From contig NZ_BLPF01000004.1 in NCBI RefSeq assembly GCF_011764425.1, forward strand, positions 496,001 through 560,000: a stretch of DNA of 64,000 bases, written 5' to 3'. Of this stretch, positions 45,926 through 53,459 are shown piece by piece; within the stretch, counting starts at the first letter, position 1, and every line of letters begins with the position of its first letter. This DNA comes from Phytohabitans houttuyneae (GTDB lineage: Bacteria > Actinomycetota > Actinomycetes > Mycobacteriales > Micromonosporaceae). The notes below the pieces were generated by a model. It did not search any database and was not told where the DNA came from. It worked only from the letters and a program-made list of their open reading frames with translations. Both the position numbers and the translations under genes were made by a program.

Positions 45926-47797
45926 TCAGAGCCCGCTGTGCAGCGCGCTCATCAACGTGCCGCTCGCGGTGTCACCGGACATCTCCCAGATCATGCCGCC
46001 GAGCAGGCCTTTTTGTTTCAGCCAGGCGGTCTTCTGCCCGATCGACCAGGCGTCGTCGAAGCTCCACCACTGCCCGCCCGGTCCGGTGTAGCAGTAGCTG
46101 GAGACCGACTGGGTGTCGTGGTGGACGGTGCAGCCGGGCACGCCGGAGAGCAGGTTGGCGTACCCGCGCGTGCCCGCCTCCTCGGCGAACTGGCCGGGCG
46201 CCGCCCCGTTCGCGGTCTGCCACTCCCCGTTCACCCCGGCGCCGCCGGCCGCCACGCCCTGCCACCCGCGCCCGTAGAAGGCCAGGCCGACCGTGAGCTT
46301 GCGCGGGTTGACGCCGGCGTCCAGATAGGTCTGCACCGCCCGGTCGACGCTGAACTCGAACGGGTACGGGTCCTGCGCGTCCCGGTAGAGGTTGGCCTGG
46401 TGGCCGGCGCGGCCCGGCTCCCACGAGTTGTCCGAGCCGGCGCCGTGGAAGTCGTATCCCTGCACGTTGGCGAAGTCCATCGACTCGAAGACGCCGCCGG
46501 GCCCGATGTCCCAGCCCGCCGCGATCTTCGCCGGGTCCGCCGGGGTGAACGCGGTCAGCAGGTACCGCTTGCCGGTGGTGGTGCTCAGCGCGTCGAGCTG
46601 GCGGCGGAACTCGGCCATCAGCGCCGTGTTGTTGGCCTTGTCGGCCGGGCTGACGTGGTTGCCCGGGTGCCCTTCCGAGCCGGGCCACTCCCAGTCCATG
46701 TCGATGCCGTCGAAGATGCCCGCGGCGCTGCCCGGCCCGCCAGCACCGTTGTAGGCGGGCAGGTTGCCCTTGATGTAGATGTCGATGCAGGACCGCACGA
46801 ACTTCTCCCGGGACGCCGGGGTGGCCGCCGCGTCCGAGAAGAACTTGGAGTACGTCCAGCCGCCGATCGAGATCAGCACCTTGAGGTGCGGGTGCTTGGC
46901 CTTGAGCTTCTTGAGCTGGTTGAAGTTGCCGCGCAGCGGCTCCCACCCGGTGTCACCCACCCCGTCGACCGACTGTGACGCGGCGAACGGGCGGCCGTAG
47001 TCGGCGTCCGCGTCGCCGGCCCCGGTGCCCTGGTCAGGATCCTGCGGGTTGGTGGTCGTACCGCGGGTGACGCCCTGCAGGCAGGTCAGGTTGACCGGGT
47101 CGACGTTGGCGAACGCGTAGTTGATGTGGGTCAGGCGCGCGGCGGCGCCGCTGGTGTCCAGGTTGCGCACGAAGTACTGCCGGCCGTAGATGCCCCACTG
47201 CACGAAATAGCCGACCTTCGCGTACCGCCCCGCGCCCACCACGTCGTCCGTGGTGACCGAGACCGCGTTGCTGGCCGCCGAGGCATTGTCGTACGTGTCC
47301 CGCGCCCGCACCGTAAACGTGTACCCCGTTATGGGAGAAAGCCCACCGACCACCGCGGTCAGGCCGGTGACGCTGGCCCGCAGCGTGGTCCCGGTGTAGA
47401 TGTCGTATCCGGCGATGCCGCTGGCATCGCTCGCCGCGTTCCAGGCGAGGGTGACCGTCGTGGCGGTTTTCGCCGTCGAGCGCAGGCCGGTGGGCGCGGA
47501 CGGCGGCGTGGTGTCGTTGGCCGGGTTGAGCGTGGTCGCGCTGACCGTGGCGCTGGCCGCCGAGAGGTTGCCCCGGGTGTCCTTGGCCCGGACCGCGAAC
47601 GTGTAGGTGGTGTTCGGCGTGAGCCCCGTGACCACCGCGCTCGTGCCGGTGCCGCTGGCGGCGACGGAAGACCCGGAGAGCACGTCGTAGCCGGCGATCG
47701 GGAAGTCGGTCGCGGCCGCGGCGGTCCAGGAGAGCGAGACGGTACGGGTGGTCCGCCCGGTCACGCTCAGGCCGGTGGGAGTGCCGGGCGAGCGGTC
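45926..47797 (-). pseudogene. GH18 chitinase, 5'-truncated
   Basis: An open frame of about 623 codons bounded upstream by TAG at 47800-47798. It begins inside a fibronectin type III domain (DRSPGTPTGLSVTG), followed by a second FN3 and a complete GH18 barrel with catalytic FDGIDMDWEW (Glu codon 46690-46688). No signal peptide, carbohydrate module or SD is present, although homologous chitinases carry these upstream. Only about 60 bp separate it from the divergent hydrolase gene, so the 5' part was lost by deletion. A GTG at 47764 could start a cytosolic product, but the gene is probably non-functional. Confidence 0.75.
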
Positions 47798-47858
47798 CTA
47801 ATAGTGAGGGCATGAAGTTGCGGGCGTCAATATCGCCCGCGCGGGTACGTTGGTGACC

Positions 47859-48719
47859 ATGGGCGAGGCGATGGTGCACGTCAACGGGGTGGATCTCTGC
47901 GCCGAGACGTTCGGCGACGCGGATGCGCCGCCGATCCTGTTACTGAGCGGCATGTCCTCGAGCATGGACTGGTGGGACGCCGACTTCTGCCGGCGGCTGG
48001 CGCTCGGCGGGCGGCATGTCATCCGGTACGACTTCCGTGACACCGGCCGCTCGGTCACCTACCCGCCCGGCGCTCCGGAGTACACCGGCGACGACCTGAT
48101 CGCCGACGCGGCCGGCCTGATCGACCTGCTCGCCGGCGGTCGCGCGCACGTCGTCGGCATCTCGATGGGCGGCGCCATCGCCCAGCACCTGGCGGTAGAC
48201 CACCCGCAGCGGGTCGCCACGCTCACCCTCGTCTCGACAAGCACCGGCCCGGACGACGACCTGCCGCCGATGGACGAGCGACTGGTCGCCGCGTTCGCCA
48301 ACCCGGCACCCGAGCCCGACTGGAGCGACCCGGAGGCCGTGGTCGACTACCTCGTCGAGGACTGGCGCCCCTTCGCCGGGCCGGACACCTTCGACGAGGG
48401 GTACACGCGGCAGATCGCCCGCCGCGTCGTGGCCCGCACGATCGACATCGAGTCGAGCACGAAGAACCACGCGCTGCTCAAGGGGAGCGACGGCACCCGC
48501 CACCGGCTCGGCGAAATCACCGCGCCGACCCTAGTCATCCACGGCACCGCCGACCCGTTCTTTCCGCCGGGTCACGCGGTCATGCTCGCCCGCGAGATCA
48601 AGCGCGCCCAGCTGCTGATGCTCGACGGCGTGGGGCACCAGGCGCCACCACCGTCCACATGGGACCTCGTTGTGCCGGCCCTGCTCGGGCACACCGCCGC
48701 GGCCGCTACCAGAGGCTGA
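47859..48719 (+). CDS. Alpha/beta hydrolase
   Basis: 286 aa from ATG at 47859 (GTG at 47853 is possible; a TACGTT -10 at 47846-47851 would make the mRNA leaderless). Nucleophile elbow GISMGG near residue 103, acid in HGTADPFF, catalytic His in GVGHQAP. Resembles aclacinomycin methylesterase RdmC-type hydrolases, but substrate is open. The 3' end overlaps the convergent dehydrogenase by 14 nt. Confidence 0.82.
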   Translation: MGEAMVHVNGVDLCAETFGDADAPPILLLSGMSSSMDWWDADFCRRLALGGRHVIRYDFRDTGRSVTYPPGAPEYTGDDLIADAAGLIDLLAGGRAHVVGISMGGAIAQHLAVDHPQRVATLTLVSTSTGPDDDLPPMDERLVAAFANPAPEPDWSDPEAVVDYLVEDWRPFAGPDTFDEGYTRQIARRVVARTIDIESSTKNHALLKGSDGTRHRLGEITAPTLVIHGTADPFFPPGHAVMLAREIKRAQLLMLDGVGHQAPPPSTWDLVVPALLGHTAAAATRG

Positions 48720-49950
48720 GCGAGCGGTCGAAGATGCCGGCGAGGTCCTCTTCCCGTACCGGCAGGGGAGAGATGGCGAGCAGGCGCTGCTGCTTCATCG
48801 CCCCGCCGACGAGCGTGTCGATGTCGCCCTCGTCGTAGCCGACAGCGGCGATGCCGTTGGGGATGCCGATGTCGCGCATCAGGGCGGTGAGGACGGTCGG
48901 CAGGTCGTCGCCGCCGAGCAGCTCGGCCGCGCGGCGGTGCCGCTGCGGGCTCGACTCGTGCGTGAACCGCAACGCCTCCCGCGCGGTCAGCGCCACCGCC
49001 ATGCCGTGCGGCACGAGCGGCTCGCCCTCCGGGTAACCCGCCGGGTGGAAGCCTCGCACGCCACCCGCGATCGGGTACGCGTTGGCGTGCGGGATGTGCA
49101 CCCCCGCGTTTCCGAAACCCATCCCGGCGAACGTGGCGGCCAGCGCCATGTCCGTCCGCGCCACCAGGTCGTCGCCGTGCGCGACGGCGGTACGCAGCGA
49201 GCGGGCGAGAAGCGCCATCGACCTCTCCGCCCACATGTCAGCGACCGGGTTGGCGCCGCAGTACGGCACGCGCTGCCCCGGCTCCTTGGCGTCGAACTCG
49301 GTGTAGGGCTTGGCCGTGTAGCTCTCCAGCGCGTGGCAGAGGATGTCCATGCCGCTCGCGGCGGTCACCTCCGGTGGCTGCGTCACGGTCAGGAGCGGGT
49401 CGACGACGGCCAGCGTGGGGCGCAGGCGTGCGTGGCTGATTCCGGTCTTGAGCTTCAGCTCCAGCACGTCGAGCACGCAGACCGTCGTGCTCTCCGCCCC
49501 GGTGCCGGTCGTGGTCGGCACCGCCACGAGCGGCTTGAGTGGCTGCTCAGGAGCGCGCCCGCCACCGACCGGTGGGTTGAGGTACTCCATCAGGTCACCG
49601 GGGTTGGTGGTCAACAGGTTGACCGCCTTCGCCGTGTCGATGCAGGAGCCGCCACCCACGGCCACGAACGCGTCCCACGGCCCACCCGCCCGCGCCACCT
49701 CCACGGCGTGGCGCATCGAGGTGTCGGTCGGCTCCACGTGCACGTCCGCGAAGACCTCCGCCACCACCCCGTACCGCCGCATCGCGTCGGCCACCCGCTG
49801 CGGCGCGCCGACCGCCGCGACGCCGGGATCGGTGATGACGAGCACCCGCCGCGCACCGAGCTGGCCGAGGTCGTACCCGATCTCGTCGGCCGCACCCGCG
49901 CCGAACTTCAGCTGCGGCGCCGCGTAGGTGAAGATGGTCTCCCGGCTCAT
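48706..49950 (-). CDS. Iron-containing alcohol dehydrogenase, hydroxyacid-oxoacid transhydrogenase type
   Basis: 414 aa from ATG at 49950. N-terminal Rossmann-like domain with GGGSCIDTAKA and helical metal domain (GMDILCHALESYTA, HGMAVAL). Closest from memory to HOT/ADHFE1-type group III alcohol dehydrogenases, which couple 4-hydroxybutyrate oxidation to 2-oxoglutarate reduction. Start overlaps the thioesterase stop by 4 nt, so the two form an operon. Confidence 0.85.
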   Translation of the reverse strand: MSRETIFTYAAPQLKFGAGAADEIGYDLGQLGARRVLVITDPGVAAVGAPQRVADAMRRYGVVAEVFADVHVEPTDTSMRHAVEVARAGGPWDAFVAVGGGSCIDTAKAVNLLTTNPGDLMEYLNPPVGGGRAPEQPLKPLVAVPTTTGTGAESTTVCVLDVLELKLKTGISHARLRPTLAVVDPLLTVTQPPEVTAASGMDILCHALESYTAKPYTEFDAKEPGQRVPYCGANPVADMWAERSMALLARSLRTAVAHGDDLVARTDMALAATFAGMGFGNAGVHIPHANAYPIAGGVRGFHPAGYPEGEPLVPHGMAVALTAREALRFTHESSPQRHRRAAELLGGDDLPTVLTALMRDIGIPNGIAAVGYDEGDIDTLVGGAMKQQRLLAISPLPVREEDLAGIFDRSLSLW

Positions 49951-50408
49951 ACTTCCTCCACAGTGGACTCCAGCAGCCGCAGCGCGGCACGGATCCGGTC
50001 GGGCACCGGCACCGGCCGGCGGGACTCCCGGTCGACGTACACGTGCACGAAGCGCCCGACCGCGGCCGGTGCCTCACCGCCCGGGCCGAAGAGCGCCAGG
50101 CGGTAGACGACGCTGGACGTGCCCACCCGCTCCAGGCCGAGCCCGGCGGTCACCACGTCGGGGAAGCGGAGCTCCGCGAAGTACCGGCACTGCGTCTCCA
50201 CCACCAGACCGATCGCCGGCAGCCGCCGGATGTCCGTGCCGGTCGCCTCCATGAGCCAACCGTTGACCGCGGAGTCGAACATCGCGTAGTGCACCACGTT
50301 GTTGACATGGCCGTAGACGTCGTCGTCCGACCATCGGGTCGGAAGCTCGCGCAGCACGGGGAAGTCGCCGCGCCGCAGGGCCTTCGGGTCGCCGCCGTTG
50401 GGATCCAC
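49947..50408 (-). CDS. Hotdog-fold acyl-CoA thioesterase
   Basis: 153 aa from GTG at 50408. 4-hydroxybenzoyl-CoA thioesterase-like hotdog with WSDDDVYGHVNNVVHYAMFDSAVN; the Asp in D-x-x-GHVNN is the family's catalytic residue. Hydrolyses acyl-CoA thioesters; acyl specificity unknown. Operon with the downstream dehydrogenase suggests a common acid substrate. Confidence 0.88.
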   Translation of the reverse strand: MDPNGGDPKALRRGDFPVLRELPTRWSDDDVYGHVNNVVHYAMFDSAVNGWLMEATGTDIRRLPAIGLVVETQCRYFAELRFPDVVTAGLGLERVGTSSVVYRLALFGPGGEAPAAVGRFVHVYVDRESRRPVPVPDRIRAALRLLESTVEEV

Positions 50409-50467
50409 GTCCCTCAGCCTGCCACATCACAGTTTTGTGTCCTTGAACATCCCTGTCCAAAAGACTG

Positions 50468-50496
50468 TTGCGTGAGTGGAGATTGCCGCTTACCTT
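50468..50496 (+). promoter_or_regulatory. Promoter of the 43-aa small gene
   Basis: TTGCGT (50468-50473), 17-bp spacer, TACCTT (50491-50496). Predicted start near 50503, 34 nt before the ATG at 50537. Confidence 0.55.
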
Positions 50497-50536
50497 TATT
50501 ACTGCAACGTTCGACACGACCAGAGGAGTCACCGAG

Positions 50537-50668
50537 ATGTTTCGGCGCGCCGACTACGCACCGCAGCGGCTTCCGCTATGCGGTCTCGTGGGCATGCCGT
50601 CATTCGGTTGGCCCACAGATGTCATTGCAAACCAAGAGTCGGCCCTGAAAGGCAGGCGGCGACGGTAG
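50537..50668 (+). CDS. Small 43-aa protein, unknown
   Basis: ATG at 50537 with SD AGAGGAG about 10 nt upstream; 43 codons ending in a basic run KGRRRR. No membrane segment or known motif. A sigma-70-like promoter and a rho-independent terminator frame it tightly, which favours real expression as a small protein, or as a small RNA that happens to carry this frame. Confidence 0.5.
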   Translation: MFRRADYAPQRLPLCGLVGMPSFGWPTDVIANQESALKGRRRR

Positions 50669-50686
50669 CGCGGACATAGCGCGCTC

Positions 50687-50722
50687 AGCCGCCCACCCTT
50701 CCAGGGGCCGGGCGGCTTTTTC
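50687..50722 (+). terminator. Rho-independent terminator
   Basis: AGCCGCCC (50687-50694), 15-nt loop, GGGCGGCT (50710-50717) followed by TTTT. One of few T-tailed terminators in the window. Confidence 0.8.
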
Positions 50723-50770
50723 GTTGTCCACCAACGCATTTCTTTCGGTACACGTGCAGCTAGAGCCCAT

Positions 50771-50845
50771 AGGGGTGTAGCTCAGTCCGGCCAGAGCGGC
50801 GGTCTCCAAAACCGTAGGTCGCGGGTTCGAATCCTGCTGCCCCTG
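50771..50845 (+). tRNA. tRNA-Trp (CCA)
   Basis: Full cloverleaf. Anticodon loop CTCCAAA at 50804-50810, T arm GCGGG-TTCGAAT-CCTGC, acceptor AGGGGTG/TGCCCCT with two wobble pairs, discriminator G. 3' CCA is not encoded. Confidence 0.9.
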
Positions 50846-50986
50846 CTTTGCCATGCGCATTTCGCGTATCGGCGTCGAATATTGAGAACTCCACAGTGGA
50901 TGGCATGACGGAAAGGCGCCCGGCCGCGCTGTTTCTTCGGTGACGGCTGGGCAGTTTTCATTCCTATGCAGAAAGGAGGACTCCCG

Positions 50987-51424
50987 GTGGACGTCCTGGT
51001 TGTCAACGCCGACCTCGGCCCGCTCCACCGGGTCAGTCTGCGCCATGCCGTACGCATGCTCGTAAGGCGCGTCGCCGAGGTACACGAGGCACACCCCGAC
51101 CGCCTGATCGGCATCTACCCGGTGCCCACAGTCGTCCGCCTCGTCCGGTACGTGGTGACGAGGTGGCGGTACACGGCGGGCCCGGCCTGGTCCCGTGCGG
51201 GCGTCCTCGCCCGCGACGGCCGCCGCTGCGCCTATTGCGGTGGGCACGCCACCACCGTCGACCACGTCCTGCCCCGCTCCCGCGGCGGCCGGAACACCTG
51301 GCTCAACACCGTAGCGGCCTGTGATGGCTGCAACCAGCGCAAGGGCGACCGCACCCCCGCCGAAGCGGGCATGCGGTCGAGCTTCGAGCCGGCGACCCCG
51401 TCGTGGGCGTCGCTCGCGCGCTGA
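50987..51424 (+). CDS. HNH endonuclease
   Basis: 145 aa from GTG at 50987, chosen because AAAGGAGG ends 8 nt upstream. C-terminal HNH domain with zinc-type C-x2-C (RCAYCG), catalytic VDHVLPRSRGG, N and second C-x2-C (CDGCNQRKGD). N-terminal half is a helical region seen in actinobacterial HNH proteins. Free-standing, placed between tRNA-Trp and the tRNA array, a setting known for mobile homing-type endonucleases. Confidence 0.88.
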   Translation: MDVLVVNADLGPLHRVSLRHAVRMLVRRVAEVHEAHPDRLIGIYPVPTVVRLVRYVVTRWRYTAGPAWSRAGVLARDGRRCAYCGGHATTVDHVLPRSRGGRNTWLNTVAACDGCNQRKGDRTPAEAGMRSSFEPATPSWASLAR

Positions 51425-51460
51425 TGACGCGGCCGGCGCACACGGGGCGCCGGCCGCCTC

Positions 51461-51535
51461 GCCCTCGTAGCCCAACTGGCAGAGGCGCCGTCCCGAGATG
51501 GCGGTCACGTGCGCGTTCGACTCGCGCCGAGGGCA
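51461..51535 (+). tRNA. tRNA-like unit 1, GAG anticodon (Leu box), short variable arm
   Basis: Acceptor GCCCTCG/CGAGGGC is perfect; T arm GCGCG-TTCGACT-CGCGC. Anticodon stem CCGTC/GGCGG, loop CCGAGAT, giving GAG with C instead of U at position 33. The variable arm is about 6 nt, whereas true tRNA-Leu is class II. Identity therefore uncertain. Confidence 0.7.
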
Positions 51536-51552
51536 CGTTCACGTCAGCCGAT

Positions 51553-51621
51553 GGGGTGGGTGCTGGTGCACAGCGTTGCCTTGCAAGCTCCGCGAGCGCG
51601 GTTCGACTCCGCGTCACTCCA
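51553..51621 (+). tRNA. tRNA-Ala-like unit 2 (TGC)
   Basis: Acceptor GGGGTGG/TCACTCC includes G3-U70, the alanine identity pair. Loop CTTGCAA gives anticodon TGC, but the anticodon stem has two mismatches and the D loop is only 5 nt. T arm CGCGG-TTCGACT-CCGCG is intact. Confidence 0.65.
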
Positions 51622-51656
51622 CTCATGGACCATCGGGTCCGTCCGTGACGGGCCCT

Positions 51657-51730
51657 GCCCGGGTAGCCCAAATGGCAGAGGCCGCCGGCTCAGAACCGGT
51701 GTGTTGCAGGTTCGACTCCTGTTCCGGGTA
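51657..51730 (+). tRNA. tRNA-like unit 3, CAG anticodon (Leu), short variable arm
   Basis: Anticodon arm GCCGG-CTCAGAA-CCGGT gives CAG. Variable loop GTGTT is 5 nt, so class I, unlike real tRNA-Leu. Acceptor GCCCGGG/TCCGGGT has G-U pairs at both ends. D arm is nearly identical to unit 1. Confidence 0.7.
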
Positions 51731-51766
51731 CGCGCGTGGCCCCTCCGCCACGTCTCGCTGCTCCAA

Positions 51767-51840
51767 CCCGTCGTGGCCCGCGTGGTAAGGGCGTCGCTCT
51801 GATAAGGCGAAGGCAGGTGGTTCGACTCCACCCGGCGGGA
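51767..51840 (+). tRNA. tRNA-Ile (GAT)
   Basis: Acceptor CCCGTCG/CGGCGGG, D stem GCCC/GGGC, anticodon arm TCGCT-CTGATAA-GGCGA, T arm GGTGG-TTCGACT-CCACC. All arms pair; anticodon GAT. Confidence 0.82.
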
Positions 51841-51843
51841 CAG

Positions 51844-51892
51844 CGCCACCTGTTCGACAAGGCCGTGTGGGGTTCGGTCCCTTCGCGGCGCA
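51844..51892 (+). other. Degenerate D-arm-less tRNA-like unit
   Basis: Acceptor GCGCCAC/GCGGCGC with one mismatch encloses only about 35 nt: an anticodon-like segment TTCGACAAGG and a weak T arm GGGG-TTCGGTC-CCTT. No D arm. In sequence and position it continues the array, so it is probably a decayed or minimal unit. Confidence 0.45.
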
Positions 51893-51893
51893 C

Positions 51894-51969
51894 TGCGAGG
51901 TGGGGAAGCTCGGCCGTTCCCGCGGGTCTCATAAGCCCGAGATCGCCGGTTCGAATCCGGCCCTCGCTC
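51894..51969 (+). tRNA. tRNA-Met-like (CAT)
   Basis: Anticodon arm CGGGT-CTCATAA-GCCCG gives CAT; T arm GCCGG-TTCGAAT-CCGGC; acceptor GCGAGG/CCTCGC with a T-T mismatch at the first pair. An elongator Met or, if modified to lysidine, Ile2. D stem GGGA/TCCC. Confidence 0.75.
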
Positions 51970-51971
51970 CC

Positions 51972-52043
51972 GTCCCAGTAGCTCAGCGGGAGAGCGCCGT
52001 CTCGACAAGGCGGATGTCGGAGGTTCGAGTCCTCCCCGGGGCA
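51972..52043 (+). tRNA. tRNA-Val-like (GAC), C33
   Basis: D arm GCTC-AGCGGGA-GAGC, anticodon stem CCGTC/GGCGG with loop TCGACAA (anticodon GAC, C at position 33), T arm GGAGG-TTCGAGT-CCTCC. Acceptor GTCCCAG/CCGGGGC has one mismatch and one wobble. Anticodon stem is the same as unit 1. Confidence 0.68.
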
Positions 52044-52071
52044 CGCGGCCCGTCACGGGCCCACGTCACCT

Positions 52072-52143
52072 GCCCTCGTAGCGCAGCGGAAGCGCGCGGC
52101 CCTCCGAAGGCCGAGGCCGCTGGTTCGAATCCAGCCGGGGGCG
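52072..52143 (+). tRNA. tRNA-Arg (CCG)
   Basis: Acceptor GCCCTCG/CGGGGGC, D arm GCGC/GCGC, anticodon arm CGGCC-CTCCGAA-GGCCG, T arm GCTGG-TTCGAAT-CCAGC, discriminator G. Well paired; anticodon CCG. Confidence 0.85.
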
Positions 52144-52182
52144 CGCGGCCGGATACCTCAGATGCCATCCACTGTGGACTGC

Positions 52183-52256
52183 CGTGAGCGCGGGCGTTGG
52201 CTGCCCGGCCGTCCCTCATAAGGACGGTGTGCCCGGATCGACACCGGGGCTCACGA
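52183..52256 (+). tRNA. tRNA with CAT anticodon (Met/Ile2-like)
   Basis: Acceptor CGTGAGC/GCTCACG is perfect, anticodon arm CGTCC-CTCATAA-GGACG gives CAT, T stem CCCGG/CCGGG with an unusual loop ATCGACA lacking T54. Lacks the initiator C1-A72 mismatch. Second CAT unit in the array. Confidence 0.7.
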
Positions 52257-52263
52257 CGCAACT

Positions 52264-52288
52264 CCGGCGCACCACCCGGGTGCGCCGG
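52264..52288. terminator. Hairpin after the tRNA array
   Basis: Perfect 10-bp stem CCGGCGCACC/GGTGCGCCGG with 5-nt loop, 8 nt after the last tRNA. Probably ends the array transcript. Confidence 0.6.
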
Positions 52289-52354
52289 CCGGATGGATGA
52301 GGTGGCAGCCATGATGCGGCGGTTCGGAAACGGTTCGGAGTGGGGCAGGATCGT

Positions 52355-52380
52355 CCGGCGCGGCTGAAGAGCCGCGCCGG
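52355..52380. terminator. Strong hairpin between the tRNA array and the DUF1349 gene
   Basis: 11-bp perfect stem CCGGCGCGGCT/AGCCGCGCCGG with GAAG loop, 18 nt beyond the DUF1349 stop codon on the minus strand. Confidence 0.6.
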
Positions 52381-52398
52381 CGCCTTCCCCGGAACCCC

Positions 52399-53049
52399 TC
52401 AGGAACCGTCGCGGAGGTCGGCCAGGCGCGCCGATGCAAACTGGATCTCGTCGAACGTCACCCGGCAACCCTCGCCCGTCGGCGACTGCGCCTCGAAGCC
52501 GATCCGGTCGCCCGTGGTCCCGTCACCGATGACGTCGCTGCGGACGTCTCCGAGGACGAAGAAGCGGATCATCTGCCACGTCTTGTCGTCGAGCGAGGCG
52601 TGGTAGGCGTAGGCCCGGTCGATCCGTGAGACCCGGAGCCACACCGTGCGCCCCGACACCACGAACGCGTTGGCGTCGTCGGCCACGCCCCGGCAGACCA
52701 CCGACACGATCATCGGCTCACCGGCCGGCGAGTACTCGAAGCAGAGCTTGCCCCAGTGCCGCTCGTCGGCCCAGAGCAGCAGGACCCCCGCGTCGTACGT
52801 CGCCGCGAAGTCCACAGTGACCCGCGCGCTGAGCTGGAAGTCGCCCTCGGGCGGCACGCCGAGCAGGGTCGCCGCGTTCAGCATCGACTCCGCGTTGAGC
52901 GTGCCGTCGCCACCGGGGTCGACGAAGATGTCGCTGTGCGGGGCTGCCGTCACGGTCACCGAGCCGGCCTGTTCGTCGACCTGCCATGACCCTCCCTCGG
53001 ACGGCGCGAAAGGGAAGGGAACGCCGGGCACGTTCAACTCATGCAGCAT
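52399..53049 (-). CDS. DUF1349 family concanavalin-like protein
   Basis: 216 aa from ATG at 53049. Beta-rich DUF1349 (YwqG-regulation-of-enolase-like) fold: ESMLNAATLLG, DAGVLLLWADERHWGKLCFEYSP and RVSRIDRAYAYHASLDDKTW motifs. No signal peptide. Family is carbohydrate-binding-like by structure; role unknown. Confidence 0.83.
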   Translation of the reverse strand: MLHELNVPGVPFPFAPSEGGSWQVDEQAGSVTVTAAPHSDIFVDPGGDGTLNAESMLNAATLLGVPPEGDFQLSARVTVDFAATYDAGVLLLWADERHWGKLCFEYSPAGEPMIVSVVCRGVADDANAFVVSGRTVWLRVSRIDRAYAYHASLDDKTWQMIRFFVLGDVRSDVIGDGTTGDRIGFEAQSPTGEGCRVTFDEIQFASARLADLRDGS

Positions 53050-53126
53050 GGCGCTAAACCCTAGCGCCGGCGGACCGCGAGGGGTGCCCCTGATCCGCGT
53101 TTGCGCAGGTCAGAGCCTGTTTCAAG

Positions 53127-53200
53127 TCGGGGTGGCGGGATTTGAACCCACGGCCCCTCGCTCCCAAAGCGAGTGCGCTACCAAGCTGCGCCACACCCCG
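53127..53200 (-). tRNA. tRNA-Pro (TGG)
   Basis: Minus strand: acceptor CGGGGTG/CACCCCG, anticodon arm CTCGC-TTTGGGA-GCGAG (anticodon TGG), T arm GTGGG-TTCAAAT-CCCGC, discriminator A. Canonical. Confidence 0.93.
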
Positions 53201-53331
53201 TGCGCCCCGAAGTCTATGCGGTCCCCTTAACGTTTGGCGCAACGCCCCACGCCGACGGACCGTATGCCGCGCGCACCCGGCGGCCTCGACCCAGTAGTCT
53301 GGTGGCGCACCCCGGCAGGTCCGGGGCGCAC

Positions 53332-53402
53332 GCGGGCGTAGCTCAATGGCAGAGCTTCAGTCTTCCAAACTGACGGTGCGGGTTCGATTCCCGTCGCCCG
53401 CT
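53332..53402 (+). tRNA. tRNA-Gly (TCC), CCA encoded
   Basis: Acceptor GCGGGCG/CGCCCGC, anticodon loop with TCC (CTTCCAA), T arm GCGGG-TTCGATT-CCCGT, discriminator T followed by an encoded CCA at 53403-53405. Canonical. Confidence 0.93.
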
Positions 53403-53459
53403 CCACCGTTTCAGCAGCTCAACAGCCCGATCAACGATCACTAGGATCTACCGACTTAG

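Larger units (their letters stand above)
50890..52178. repeat. 17-bp inverted repeats flanking HNH gene and tRNA array
   Basis: TCCACAGTGGATGGCAT at 50890-50906 and its exact complement ATGCCATCCACTGTGGA at 52162-52178. They enclose the HNH gene and eight of the nine array units. The inner 11 bp are a widespread palindrome, so only the TGGCAT extension is informative. Confidence 0.55.

Noticed and set aside
51461-51730. Units 1 and 3 as ordinary tRNA-Leu
   Set aside because: Leu tRNAs have a long class II variable arm; both units have 5-6 nt there.
50771-53405. Integrated plasmid or prophage at tRNA genes
   Set aside because: No integrase, excisionase, replication or phage structural genes and no repeated tRNA 3' end marking attachment sites.
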